Below are positions 1 to 9,023 of a stretch of DNA of 64,000 bases, piece after piece. Location of the stretch: contig CM070877.1 of NCBI GenBank assembly GCA_036365515.1, positions 62,520,475 to 62,584,474 of the forward strand, given 5' to 3'. Below the pieces are notes generated by a model. That model was not told where the DNA came from and searched no databases. It worked only from the letters and a program-made list of their open reading frames with translations. This DNA comes from Torymus aiolomorphi. Taxonomy: Eukaryota > Arthropoda > Insecta > Hymenoptera > Torymidae. Numbering within the stretch: position 1 is the stretch's first letter; every line of letters starts with the position of its first letter. The position numbers and the translations under genes were made by a program.

Positions 1-21
1 TGTGTGTGTGGGTGAGTGGGT

Positions 22-76
<55 letters not shown>

Positions 77-80
77 TGTA
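1..80. repeat. (TG)n microsatellite
   Basis: Nearly uninterrupted TG dinucleotides with a few TA and GG variants. It runs off the left edge of the window. Confidence 0.95.
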
Positions 81-90
81 ATTTGATAAC

Positions 91-695
91 GATTCTTTTC
101 ATCGCTGTACCCGTCCCCACCGTCATCAATCCCACTACCGATAGGTCCTCCACCGCTCTCGTCTTGTCCACTATTTTCATCAAGGTCTCTGAAAGAAAGG
201 TAAAGATTTTCTCAATGATAATTTACAATTCCACTTACAGCATGATTTTAATAATTTAATTATCTATTTAAAACTTACCTTTCATTAAAATTGAATTTCA
301 ATGAATCTAATCATGTTTTAGTTTTTCAGAAGGAGTCAAGAGAAAGCCTCCATCCATACGTCAGCGTTAAGGGAGGAGGAGGAGCTGCTACCGTACTTCC
401 CTCCTCTTTCACTCCATCTTTGCGTCGAAAGTTACCGATCGGACCACCACCTCCCGTTAGTGAAGTGCTTGGACCTAAGTTGATGGAACTTCTACCTTAT
501 CCTCTACCACTATTTTTCAATATGCCCAATCTTGACCTAAGAACTAAAGAACAGCAGCAGCAGTCAAGGATAAAAATGAAGAAGCGGACAAAGGGTTTTA
601 TCGTTGCTGAATACCGCGCGCCATGGGTTAGAAAACCCACCAAGCCACAACCAGTGCCGACCGATACACCCCGCACTCCAATTCGTGGAGTATAA
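91..695 (+). CDS. Unrecognised two-exon coding candidate, partial
   Basis: I do not recognise this protein. An open frame ends at position 199 at a GT donor (GTAAAG), and a second open frame starts after a TTTTTCAG acceptor at 329 and runs to a TAA at 693-695. Joining them at this phase-0 intron (200-329) keeps the frame. The second exon encodes about 120 residues rich in Pro, Gly and basic residues, with a Gln run and a C-terminus of repeated Pro-Thr and Arg. There is no transmembrane segment or known domain. The first exon runs back into the TG microsatellite, so the true start is not visible. It could be the 3' end of a host or transposon gene, or a chance frame. Confidence 0.3.
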
Positions 696-1290
696 TTATT
701 TTATATTTTTTTTAAGCGTATTATTATATATTTATATTAAAAGCGTTTTATTGTATTTCTCAAGCGTTTCTTTTATTGTATTTTTACGCGTTGTTTATTA
801 TATTTTTATAAAATAATTCAAAATATAGTTTTTAATAATAATTTTTGATAATTTTATATATAAACTTGTATTTATTTTATTTCCCAAATAAAGATTGCAT
901 ATTTAAGAGGATGAATGTAAGAAATGTTAGGGGAGAGCGAGAGAGAAAGAGAGTATATGCAATTGCATGAATGTCTATGCGTGTGTGTGTGTGTGTGTGC
1001 GTGCGAGCGTGCGTGCGTGCGTGCGTGAGTGTGTGTGTGTGTATTATTTATAAATATAAAATATAAAGAGAGAGAATAGTGAGATCCCCATCCCATACGC
1101 TCTCACCTGTGAGGAAAATCCACACCTTTTTAACAAAAAAAATTTATTTCCTCTCCAAAAATTTCTCTCTCTTTTTTATAGTTTTTTATTATTTACAAAT
1201 AACAAATTACAAAATTATAAAATTACAAAATATTATAAAATTGTTATATATACATATAATGTAACAATTCGGTAGTAAGCTCCTTCGTAC
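696..1290. other. AT-rich spacer with GTGC-type microsatellite
   Basis: AT-rich DNA with no supportable gene. A (TG)n/(CGTG)n microsatellite lies at about 978-1043 and a short GA-rich tract at 1063-1078. Confidence 0.6.
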
Positions 1291-1293
1291 TCT

Positions 1294-1945
1294 CTATGCG
1301 TGGAAATAGCACAACTCTCGAGTAATATTCGTTATCGCAGCCGCAGACATCCTTATCTTCCCAGGATAGTTAGGTGAGTCATCGTGGGTGTAGATATTTT
1401 CGAGCAACCACCATCTCAACGCATCTGCATTCTTTACGGCGCATTCGGTTTCGCACAGAGCGGGTGTTTCGAGCACCTAATTTTCTCATCCTTATGGATT
1501 TTTTTTAGCGCCGGACATCCGAAATCCTCAATGTTATTAACTAACCTAAGAAAATAGTAGAAAATAATAGAAATGTAATGATTGAAAATTATGTAAGAAT
1601 TTTGCTTTTTAATACTCACTTTCCAGGAACCATTTCTTCAATCCACTTTTTTTTCTCGTAACCTTTTACGTGGATTGTCGTAGCGTTTTTGAGTCTACCT
1701 TGTAAAATACCTATAAGCCACCTATATGGGGACATTCCAGACTCCCACGCCATTCCATGATACTTTTTAATGAGCCATTCGTTTACCCTTCTTTCTTCAT
1801 CCAGAAGTTTTTTCCACTGACAAGGTGGCTGGAAATGGTAGACTGATGGAATGGAGTTTTCAGAGAGCTCGAGGATGGATAACTCCTTCACCACGAATAA
1901 GTTTGATGATCTTCGAAATTCTTGTATGTCCACGATGTACTCCAT
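1294..1945 (-). pseudogene. Polinton accessory protein, inverted paralogue, frameshifted
   Basis: This minus-strand copy is paralogous to the plus-strand gene at 2847-3472. Exon 1 runs 1945 to 1620 from an ATG 61 nt after a predicted initiator. The donor is GTGAGT at 1619 and the acceptor CTTAG ends at 1546, giving a 74-nt intron of the same phase as the paralogue. Exon 2 carries Cys, Cys, His and Cys residues and a conserved aromatic/Leu stretch (RWWLLE). A frameshift near 1440 separates the last part of exon 2. I do not know its function. The Cys/His spacing recalls the Maelstrom/DnaQ-H exonuclease-like fold, which is only a guess. Confidence 0.6.
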
Positions 1946-1997
1946 CTTTATCTCGTGTTTAGCTCTCTCTCGTGGTAGTGCACCTGAAGTGGAGCAG

Positions 1998-2475
1998 TCG
2001 GCGAATGTGCCGCTGTCTCTGCTGCGTCGCTTTTTATAGCCGTGACTGCTTCCCCCACTCCTTGGTTTACCCCCACCGCTACTACTCTGGAAGCTTCCCT
2101 CCCCCTCTCCGAACATTCTCGAGCTCGAAGAGGCCTATAAGAGGAGCCTCTGTGCCCGCTCAACCACATTCACTCATCCGACCAAGCAGGAGAAGCACCA
2201 GGAGGAACTGCAGAAAGAGCCATCCACCGAGGAGAAGTTCTAGGTTGAGGTGTCCAGGACTTGCTGCTCCTGCTGCTGCTACTGGCTGACAACGGAGCGC
2301 TCGACGAATGTGCCGCTGTCTCTGCTGCGTCGCTTTTTATAGCCGTGACTGCTTCCCCCACTCCTTGGTTTACTCCCACCGCTACTGCTCTGGAAGCTTC
2401 CGTCCCCCTCTCCGAACATTCTCGAGCTCAGAGAGGCCTATAAGAGGAGCCGCTGTGCCCGCTTGATCTCATTCA
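1998..2475. promoter_or_regulatory. Tandemly duplicated bidirectional promoter
   Basis: A block of about 303 bp is repeated in tandem (about 2000-2300, again from about 2303). Each copy has a minus-strand TATAAAAAG (starting 2038 and 2341) with an ACATTC initiator exactly 32 nt downstream (A at 2006 and 2309). Each also has a plus-strand TATAAGAG (starting 2136 and 2439) with an ACATTC or TCATTC initiator 32 nt downstream (A at 2168 and 2471). The minus-strand unit of copy 1 drives the 1945 gene. A more diverged third plus-strand unit sits next to the 2847 gene. Confidence 0.65.
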
Positions 2476-2699
2476 CTCAATCATCGGTCAAGAAAGAGGG
2501 ACACCAACCAGGAGGACCTGCGGGAGCCGATAACTCTAGGACTTGCTGGCAACGACGGAGCTGTCGAAGACTTGCTGGCTGAGAGTGGAGCTGTCCAGGA
2601 AATGTGGCTGCTATCCATCTGGAAGTTTTACTGACTATCAACTACTGCGCTGTATCGGCTATCTGAGAGGTGTTCGCGGTCGAGTGAGCTGGAAGCTTG

Positions 2700-2846
2700 A
2701 GCAGGTAGTAATTATAGGTAATATTGTTTTCTCTGGAAGGTTCTCTCCCTACTCCATTCGAATCTTCTCAACCTCGGAAAGGATTATAAAAAGAGTTGTG
2801 CTGTCTGCTCAACCACATTCGCCTGTCTTTAACTCTAAGAGTCAAC
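2700..2846 (+). promoter_or_regulatory. Core promoter of the 2847 gene
   Basis: TATAAAAAG starts at 2785 and the initiator ACATTC has its A at 2817, 32 nt downstream. The flanks (CTCGGAAAGG before, GTGCTGTCTGCTC between) are diverged versions of the two upstream copies. This TATA box places the start codon at 2847 and rules out the upstream ATG at 2796. Confidence 0.65.
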
Positions 2847-3472
2847 ATGGAAGTTATTGTGAGTGTCCAGGGATATTATACATCATCGGACAAGATGTTT
2901 GTCCCCAAGGAGATAGCCATTCTCGAAGTCGCTGAAAATTCCACACCAATAATTCTTCACCTTAAACCTCCTTATCGTTTAACACAAACGGAGCGGACAA
3001 TCGCAAAGATGTTTGAAGAAATGGTTCATGGAATACCATGGAACTCAGGCAGCATCTCATCTAAATACATCTTCCTTTTGATGAGGAACAGCATATTGGC
3101 TGATGCGAAAATTATTTATGTTCACGGAACGGTTACTTACCATTGGTTGATGTTACTTTTCCCCCTTAAGTAAGTAATATATATAAAAAAGTTAACTTCT
3201 TTCTATTGGAAACTGGAATTATGATTTATAGATTCATCTCTGATTTAGGAAATAAATGCCAAGGCCCGGATGTACCAAAGGATATTTTGAAAGAAGTAGA
3301 TGTCTCCTGTATAATAAATAAGAATCATGACAATCCAGCATGTGCAGTGAGAAAGGTTATGGCTCTCCGCAAATGGCTCCTCGAGCATCCACAAGGGTAT
3401 AGTAAACCACTTTCCCTTTGGGGTGATAATATTATTGAAAATCGTGAAGAATATTATTATTTTGAGGAATAA
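2847..3472 (+). CDS. Polinton accessory protein (two exons), unknown function
   Basis: Exon 1 is 2847-3169, ending at a GTAAGT donor. Exon 2 is 3232-3472, after a TTTATAG acceptor. The 62-nt intron has the same phase as the inverted paralogue, and the spliced frame is open for 187 residues. The amino half has the conserved pattern hydrophobic-Val-Gln-Gly, then KEIAILE, then KPPY and a Gly-Ile-Pro-Trp motif. The carboxyl half has four spaced Cys residues, a His and RKWLLE. I recognise it only as a protein I associate with insect Polintons. A DnaQ-like or Maelstrom-like exonuclease fold is possible from the Cys/His pattern but unproven. No lesion is visible in this copy. Confidence 0.6.
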
Positions 3473-3545
3473 AATTATGGGAGGTGATACAAAAAAAAAT
3501 TTTTTTAAATAAAAGAATACAAAATAAAAAATAAAAAAATAAAAA

Positions 3546-3647
3546 AGAGAGAGGAAAAAAAATGGAGAGGAAAATTTTCTAGATAGTCGATGGATGTTCC
3601 TCACAGGTCGGGAGCGCTGGTTGGGGCTCCCACCATTTCCTCTCTCT
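3546..3647 (+). ncRNA. Conserved structured element, copy A
   Basis: The conserved block GTTCCTCACAGGT (3596-3608) is followed by a 6-bp hairpin, GGGAGC (3610-3615) with GCTCCC (3626-3631), around a 10-nt loop GCTGGTTGGG. After ACCA, the strand 3636-3647 pairs perfectly over 12 bp with 3546-3557. Copy B at 8415-8506 keeps the same block, loop and ACCA, while both stems differ in sequence but still pair. It lies 74 nt after the stop of the accessory gene, so a 3'-UTR or 3'-end-forming element is plausible. Confidence 0.55.
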
Positions 3648-3649
3648 TC

Positions 3650-3910
3650 TTTTTAAATTGCTTAATATGCTTCTAGAAGTCTCTCCTTATGGCTGAAATT
3701 TCTCGGAATACTACCACCACCACCACCAGGATGGCAATATAAGGAAGCTCCGGTCGCAGAATTAATCATTCCAGCGAGACACGTCAAGTCAGAACAACCT
3801 ACTATTGAGAGATCAGCATATAAGGAGCTCATCGTTTCAGCTAACCATCATTTGGAGTTACGAGTCATCGTGGAGCTACATCACTTCGAGCTGTGAATTA
3901 ACCAGGAAGG
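3650..3910 (+). promoter_or_regulatory. DNA polymerase upstream region with doubled core promoter
   Basis: Two related core units occur: TATAAGGAAGC at 3738 with a TCATT initiator (A at 3768), and TATAAGGAGC at 3819 with TCATT (A at 3850, 31 nt downstream). The two units look like a diverged tandem duplication of about 80 bp. The polymerase ATG is 61 nt after the second initiator. Confidence 0.5.
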
Positions 3911-5143
3911 ATGACACAACTGAACGTTTTCGGTGAGAATATCAAGTGTTTATGGAAATCTTTAGAGTATGCAAAGGATGGTATTGCGGCCCCTAGTGAT
4001 ATACAGCTGTGGTTTGATATGTGCGTCGGCCTTATTGAAGAGCTACAGAAGATAATATCTTCAGGAACGCTCACTAGAGCTCAGAAGAAGAGGAGTCAAA
4101 CTTTTATGATACATTTGCTCTGCATTCAAAATAAGTTGCGAGATTTGCTCAAGACAGGTGGTGAATTAAGACAAAATCCATCAACAGTGAGTGAAACTAG
4201 TGTAAAATGGGATGATGTGTTTTCGGCGTTTGAGAGACGAATAAAATCAGGCGTGCTAACAAACCTGGGCCATTTGGACATCGCCTCATTCATGAAGGAT
4301 GCTCAAGCTGTTTTCAAGTCAGAGATTGAATCATCCCTCAAGGAGTATAACGCGCTCAAAGTGAATGCTGAACTTGCTGCGGAATACGTGATAGAGAAAA
4401 GTGATTCGGTATGTGCTGAAGTAAAATACTTTAACACAGAGAAAGTACCTATTTACAAAATTACGGACTTGAAGGAATGTTTTGAACTTAATATTGAGCA
4501 AGTTATTCAGCGAGAGATGGAGGAATTCGCGGAAAGAGATTCGGGATGGAGTTTACGTCAGATTTTAGGTCTTACGATAAATATTAATAAATTCGAACCC
4601 ATGAAGGGTAGTTCTTATATACCACTTCCTAAAGAAATTCTTATAAAAAAGGCATGTATAAATGTTCAAAACGAAGATAATAAATGCTTCAAGTGGTCTA
4701 TATTAGCTGCACTACATCCTCAAAAACATAATTCAGAGCGAGTTAGTCTGTATAAAAAATTTGAAAATGAACTTAATTTTAAAGGAATAGATTTTCCTGT
4801 TACACTAAAGCAAATAAGTAAATTTGAAAAACAAAATCATTTTTCTGTTAATGTTTATATTTTAAATATGTGTAGCAGTAAATTTCGGGTTAATCCGTGT
4901 TATGTAACATCATTTAAAAAAAATTCGCATGTTAATTTACTTCTTGTACAAGACTATTACATAGATGAGAATGATGAAGAACATAATGAGGTTAACATTG
5001 AAAACACTTCAGCTCCAAAACTTCGCTATGTTTGGATAAAAAACTTATCGCGCTTGGTGAGAAGTCAGTTAAATCCGTCAATCAACAGTGTTTCATCTGT
5101 GACCGATGTTTACATTTTTTTTAAACAAATGAGAAGTTATTGA
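3911..5143 (+). pseudogene. PolB: Polinton protein-primed DNA polymerase B, amino-terminal part
   Basis: This 410-residue frame is the amino end of the polymerase. The first 120 residues are helical and unassigned, and a region near residues 95-130 (WDDVFSAFERRIKSG) is typical of insect Polinton polymerases. It is followed by KKACINVQNEDNKCFKWSIL and the WIKNLSRLVRSQL block. Just after the latter, in another frame, a Cys-X2-Cys zinc-finger-like sequence is visible (about 5087-5155) and is interrupted by a TAA. So at least one frameshift near 5080 and one stop separate this part from the exonuclease part. The start at 3911 is supported by the promoter at 3819-3850. Confidence 0.85.
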
Positions 5144-5499
5144 TGCATGAAATCGACTGCACTCAACTTAATAAATGTAAGATTAAATTGCCCATACCGC
5201 AGGATAATGTTCTTTCATTTAAAAATTTTAAACGTCAGATCAAAGTACCTTATGTTATCTATGCAGACTTTGAATGTTTATTAAAGCCTGTGAATGATGA
5301 ATCATTGCATGCATTTCAAGAACATGAGACTTACAGCATTGGTTACTATTTGAAGTGTAGTTTCGATGACAGACTGTCTGGCTACCACAGTTACCGACTG
5401 GAAAAAGCCGGTGAAATGACTCCTGCCGAGTGGTTTGTATACAAACTTTGGGAACTCGCTGATCATCAAATAAACTGTATAATGCACCTCAACCAATAA
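5140..5499 (+). pseudogene. PolB: Polinton DNA polymerase B, exonuclease I segment
   Basis: This frame holds the Exo I motif YADFECLL (Asp-X-Glu), the proofreading 3'-5' exonuclease signature of family B polymerases. It directly follows the zinc-finger-like region. The frame ends at 5497-5499, and the protein continues downstream in another frame, so a frameshift lies near 5470-5500. It is part of the same gene as the neighbouring pieces. Confidence 0.85.
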
Positions 5500-6961
5500 A
5501 TTTAAATAATCAAGAGAATAGAAACTTTGATGAAGCTAAGTCATGTAACATTTGTGATGAAGCGTTTTTACCCACGAACAAGAAAGTGAGAGACCACTGT
5601 CATATCACTGGAATGTAAGTATTTTATTTATTAATTATTTAATAAACTATTATAACATTTATTTAATTCATAATATTGTTTATGATTTCAGATATAGAGG
5701 CGCTGCTCACGAAGGATGTAATATCAACTATAAAGATGCAAGGTTCATTCCAATTGTCTTCCACAATCTTACTGGGTACGACTCCCACTTCATCATCAAG
5801 GAACTTGCTAGTGATACTATCTTCAAAGGGCGTGTGCAACTTATTGCTGAGAATAAAGAGCGTTACATATCGTTTTCGAAATATATCGAAGGTACTGATT
5901 TCAATTTCAGATTTATAGATTCCTTCAGGTTCATGGCATCATCCTTGGAGAAATTGGCGTCGTATTTGGACGAGAAAAACATTGCCAGCAGCGTCTTTAT
6001 GGAAGATGGATATACAGAAGAACAAATAAAGTTGTTGCTGAGAAAAGGCGTTTTCCCGTATGATTACGTTTCATCACTCGAAAAACTAGAGGAAAAAGAG
6101 TTGCCTTCAAAGGAAGACTTTTACAGTAAATTAACTGAGTGCGGCATTGCGGACACTGAATATAATCATGCAAAGACGGTCTGGAATACTTTCAATATCC
6201 GAACGCTTGGTGAGTATTCTGACATTTATCTGAAAACAGATATGCTTTTATTAGCAGACGTCTTTGAGAATTTTCGAACAACGTGCGTCGAGGCTTATGG
6301 CTTGGATCCTGCGCATTACTACACTACTCCAGGATTAACGTGGGATGCCATGTTGAAGTGCACACAAGTCGAGCTCCAGCTACTCACGGATATAGACATG
6401 CTGATGTTTATTGAGAGGGGAATCAGAGGTGGAGTCAGCCAATGTTCTAACCGCTACGCTAAGGCAAACAACAAATTTATGTCTGATGGTTATAATCCAG
6501 ACGAAGAGGAAAAATATTTAATGTACTACGATGCTAATAACCTGTACGGATGGGCTATGACGCAACACCTACCAGAAGGAGGTTTTCACTGGGTGGAAAA
6601 TGTAAACGAACCAAATTTCTTTGACATTCCAGATGGTCCTATCGGTTATATCTTGGAGGTGTATTTGGAATATCCGGTAAGTCTTCACGATGATCATAAA
6701 GACCTGCCTCTGTGTCCTGAACATATGGCTCCGCCTGGTTCTCGTCAAAAGAAGCTGCTGACTATTTTATTCAACAAAAAGAAGTATATTATTCATTATC
6801 GTGCCCTGAAACAAGCTCTCAAACATGGACTAGTGTTAGAGAAAGTTCATAGAGCACTCACATTCAAGCAGAGTCCATGGTCCAAGCCTTATGTCGAATT
6901 AAATACGGAGAAGAGAAAACAGGCGAAAAATGAGTTGAAAAACTCTTCTTCAAACTTCTGA
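5500..6961 (+). pseudogene. PolB: Polinton DNA polymerase B, Exo II and palm (motif A) segment
   Basis: From about 5500 the frame shows Cys-X2-Cys and a DHCHITG motif. A 77-nt GT-AG intron (GTAAGT at 5615, TTTCAG ending 5691) follows, and the frame reopens with RGAAHEGCN and the Exo II motif FHNLTGYDSHF. Downstream the frame is open to 6961 and carries polymerase motif A, YDANNLYGWAM (catalytic Asp at codon 6530-6532). The frame then shifts: residues before the stop at 6959-6961 do not fit the family, and motif B is already readable in the next frame from about 6940. The polymerase replicates the linear element from a protein primer in the nucleus or virus factory. Confidence 0.88.
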
Positions 6962-6969
6962 TTAATGCG

Positions 6970-7938
6970 GTGTATGGTAAGACAATGGAAAATGAGCGAA
7001 AACGAGTAGATGTGAAACTCGTCAACAAGTGGATTGGCCGCTATGGGGCGGAGGTATTGATTGCTAAACCTAATTTCCATAGCCGCTCAATCTTTGAAGA
7101 AAACTTGGTTGCCATACAACTCGCTCGAACTGAGATTACAATCAGAAAGCCGATCTATGTCGGTCTTAGCGTTCTCGATATTTCCAAGACTCTCATTTAT
7201 GATTTTCATTATTCGTATATGAGACAAAGAGTGGGTAAAAATAGCAAACTTCTCTACACTGACACAGATAGTTTTATATATGAAATTCGAGGAGTTAACA
7301 TGTACGAGATTATGAAGGAGGATATCAACAAGTTTGATACTTCAGATTATCCTGAAAATAATCAGTTTGAACTATCTCGTAAGAATAAGAAAGTCATAGG
7401 ATTAATGAAGGGTGAATGTAACGGTAACATTATGACTGAATTCATCGGACTTCGAAGCAAAATGTATAGTGTCCTCATACAAAACGATAAACCTATTATA
7501 AAAGCCAAGGGAGTCAAATCAACTGTTGTGAAAACAAGTATCACTTTCGATAACTATCGAGACTGTCTTTTCAACGAGTCAACGGTGATCTGTCAACAGA
7601 ATAATATACGTTCTAAGAATCACATCGTTCGAACCGAGAAAGAGAAGAAGGTTGCTCTAAGCCCACATGATGATAAACGTCATCTCCTCGTGAATAGTAC
7701 GGATACACTTCCTTGGGGACACTATAGAATATTCGATGAGGAGGAGGACAGAGAAGTTCTAGAAAATTTGATACATCTGGAGGAGATGAAGGTGAAAGAA
7801 CCAATCACGAGTGAGAGTGATGGAGAGGGGGAAGCCGATGGAGGCCTACATAAGGAGCGCGCGTCGAGCAGTCAGCACATTCGTTCGCTCGACGAGCCTG
7901 AGAACGGAGAGCCTCCCAGCAAGAGACTTAGACTTTGA
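6970..7938 (+). pseudogene. PolB: Polinton DNA polymerase B, motif B/C and carboxyl end
   Basis: This 322-residue frame begins inside motif B (YGKTMEN) and carries motif C, YTDTDSF, with both catalytic Asp residues (98 and 100 of this frame). Conserved blocks FIGLRSKMYS and AKGVKSTVVK follow. The carboxyl end is acidic then basic (PPSKRLRL) and could be a nuclear localisation signal. The last 90 nt also contain a promoter-like unit for the next gene. The catalytic palm is intact here, but upstream frameshifts make the gene non-functional as a whole. Confidence 0.88.
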
Positions 7939-8023
7939 ACAACTCCAGACACTTAAAGGTAAGTATTTCATTTATTGACTTGTAATATTCTTTGAAAATA
8001 GTTAATATTCTTCTCTGTTTCAG
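7849..8023 (+). promoter_or_regulatory. Promoter inside PolB 3' end and 5'-UTR intron
   Basis: A CATAAGGAGC at 7849 matches the position of TATAAG in the other units, and ACATTC follows (A of CATT at 7879, 30 nt away). A 65-nt intron (GTAAGT at 7959, TTTCAG ending 8023) ends two bases before the start codon at 8025. Confidence 0.5.
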
Positions 8024-8024
8024 A

Positions 8025-8351
8025 ATGGACTTTGCCATGTTAAATCGTATCTGCTCAAATACCTATCTTCCAAAGAAGAATCTGTCCGAATTAGAGAAGG
8101 GTGAAATGTATATAGTTACAGAGATCAAGCAGGTCAGCACCAAGTACGGATTGAAGGCCGTTGTTGTCATCAATGGAGAGTTCCAAGTCTTCCTCCCCAA
8201 TCGAGTTTCTAAGGCCCTTGAGGAGAATGGGAATTTGTTCGATGAACTTGCCGAGAGGGCTAATAAGTACAAATTATTTTTATTGTATCAAGGCGAACAA
8301 ATTTTGAATTTCGTAAAGATTAAATATGTAAATAAATTATTAACATTGTAA
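8025..8351 (+). CDS. Small Polinton protein, unknown function
   Basis: This is a 108-residue intact frame starting at the ATG directly after the 5'-UTR intron. The upstream in-frame ATG at 7992 lies in the intron and is not used. Conserved-looking stretches are TEIKQVSTKYG, VFLPNRVSKAL and a hydrophobic carboxyl end. The small all-beta character of the middle could suit an OB-fold single-stranded DNA-binding protein, which would fit its place right after the polymerase, but no motif proves it. Copy B of the structured element lies 64 nt after its stop codon. Confidence 0.65.
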   Translation: MDFAMLNRICSNTYLPKKNLSELEKGEMYIVTEIKQVSTKYGLKAVVVINGEFQVFLPNRVSKALEENGNLFDELAERANKYKLFLLYQGEQILNFVKIKYVNKLLTL

Positions 8352-8414
8352 TTTAATTAATAACTTTATAATATAAATTAATAAACTGGTAAAACAAATT
8401 TAATAAAAAAAAAT

Positions 8415-8506
8415 AATAAAGAGAAAGTTTACGGAGGGGAAAAATGTTTGGTTGTTCCTCACAGGTAGAGAGCGTTGGTTGGGGCTCTCACCACTTTCTC
8501 TTTATT
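8415..8506 (+). ncRNA. Conserved structured element, copy B
   Basis: The same block GTTCCTCACAGGT occurs at 8454-8466. The inner stem is GAGAGC (8468-8473) with GCTCTC (8484-8489) around loop GTTGGTTGGG, and ACCA follows. The outer stem is 13 perfect base pairs (8415-8427 with 8494-8506). Compared with copy A, one inner pair changes from G-C to A-T on both sides and the outer stem is wholly different in sequence yet still pairs. It lies between two convergent genes. Confidence 0.55.
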
Positions 8507-8525
8507 TTAATTATTATTAAACAAA

Positions 8526-9023
8526 TTATATGTCTTTCTTGTTTATCCAACTATTCTGAGAACTGTCGAAACCAAGCCACTTTACGTAAACTTGATTACC
8601 ACGTTTCTTGATCACTTTCTCTACGAGATAAATATCTGGATATTTCACTTTCAGAAGTTCTTGTTCATAAAAGCAACCTGAAACCGGTTGATTTTGATAA
8701 TCTTTTAAATGGTAAGTAACAGGATTTGTTTTTGATACTTTAACTATTGTAAATATCTCAGTCGACCAATTGGGCGTATATCCTTTCTCAAATACTTGCT
8801 TTAATCTGCTTATACGTACTCTATCATTAACTTTAAATTTTTGCTTTTTTACAGGTTGAGATTTTCTGGAATATTGTGTCAGAACCTGCGCTTCGTTGAC
8901 TGTTATAACATCTTTTGGTTTCATATGTATAGTTCTATGTTTCCTATTATTGTAAGCAGTAAGCAAATCAGGTAAGATGTCAAGCCACTTAAAATTTCCA
9001 CGCAAACTAAAAATGGATTTCAT
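8526..9023 (-). pseudogene. INT: Polinton integrase, carboxyl-terminal part with chromodomain
   Basis: The frame begins with integrase core remnants (ILPDLLTAYNNRKHRTI followed by MKPKDV), then an SH3-like DNA-binding region (FKVNDRVRISR) and ends in a chromodomain (YLVEKVIKKRGNQVYVKWLG). The zinc-binding amino end and most or all of the DDE catalytic residues are missing. The start overlaps the end of the neighbouring gene at 9007-9023, so a deletion has fused the two. The integrase normally inserts the element with a 6-bp target duplication, and the chromodomain would bind modified histone tails. Confidence 0.85.

Noticed and set aside
1946..2116. Amino-terminal extension of the minus-strand accessory gene up to 2116
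   Set aside because: It lies upstream of the predicted initiator at 2006 and runs through the TATA box. The paralogue starts at the equivalent of 1945.
3546..3647. Hammerhead, HDV-like or twister ribozyme at the structured element
   Set aside because: The conserved core sequences of these classes are not present in either copy. I only claim an unassigned structured element.
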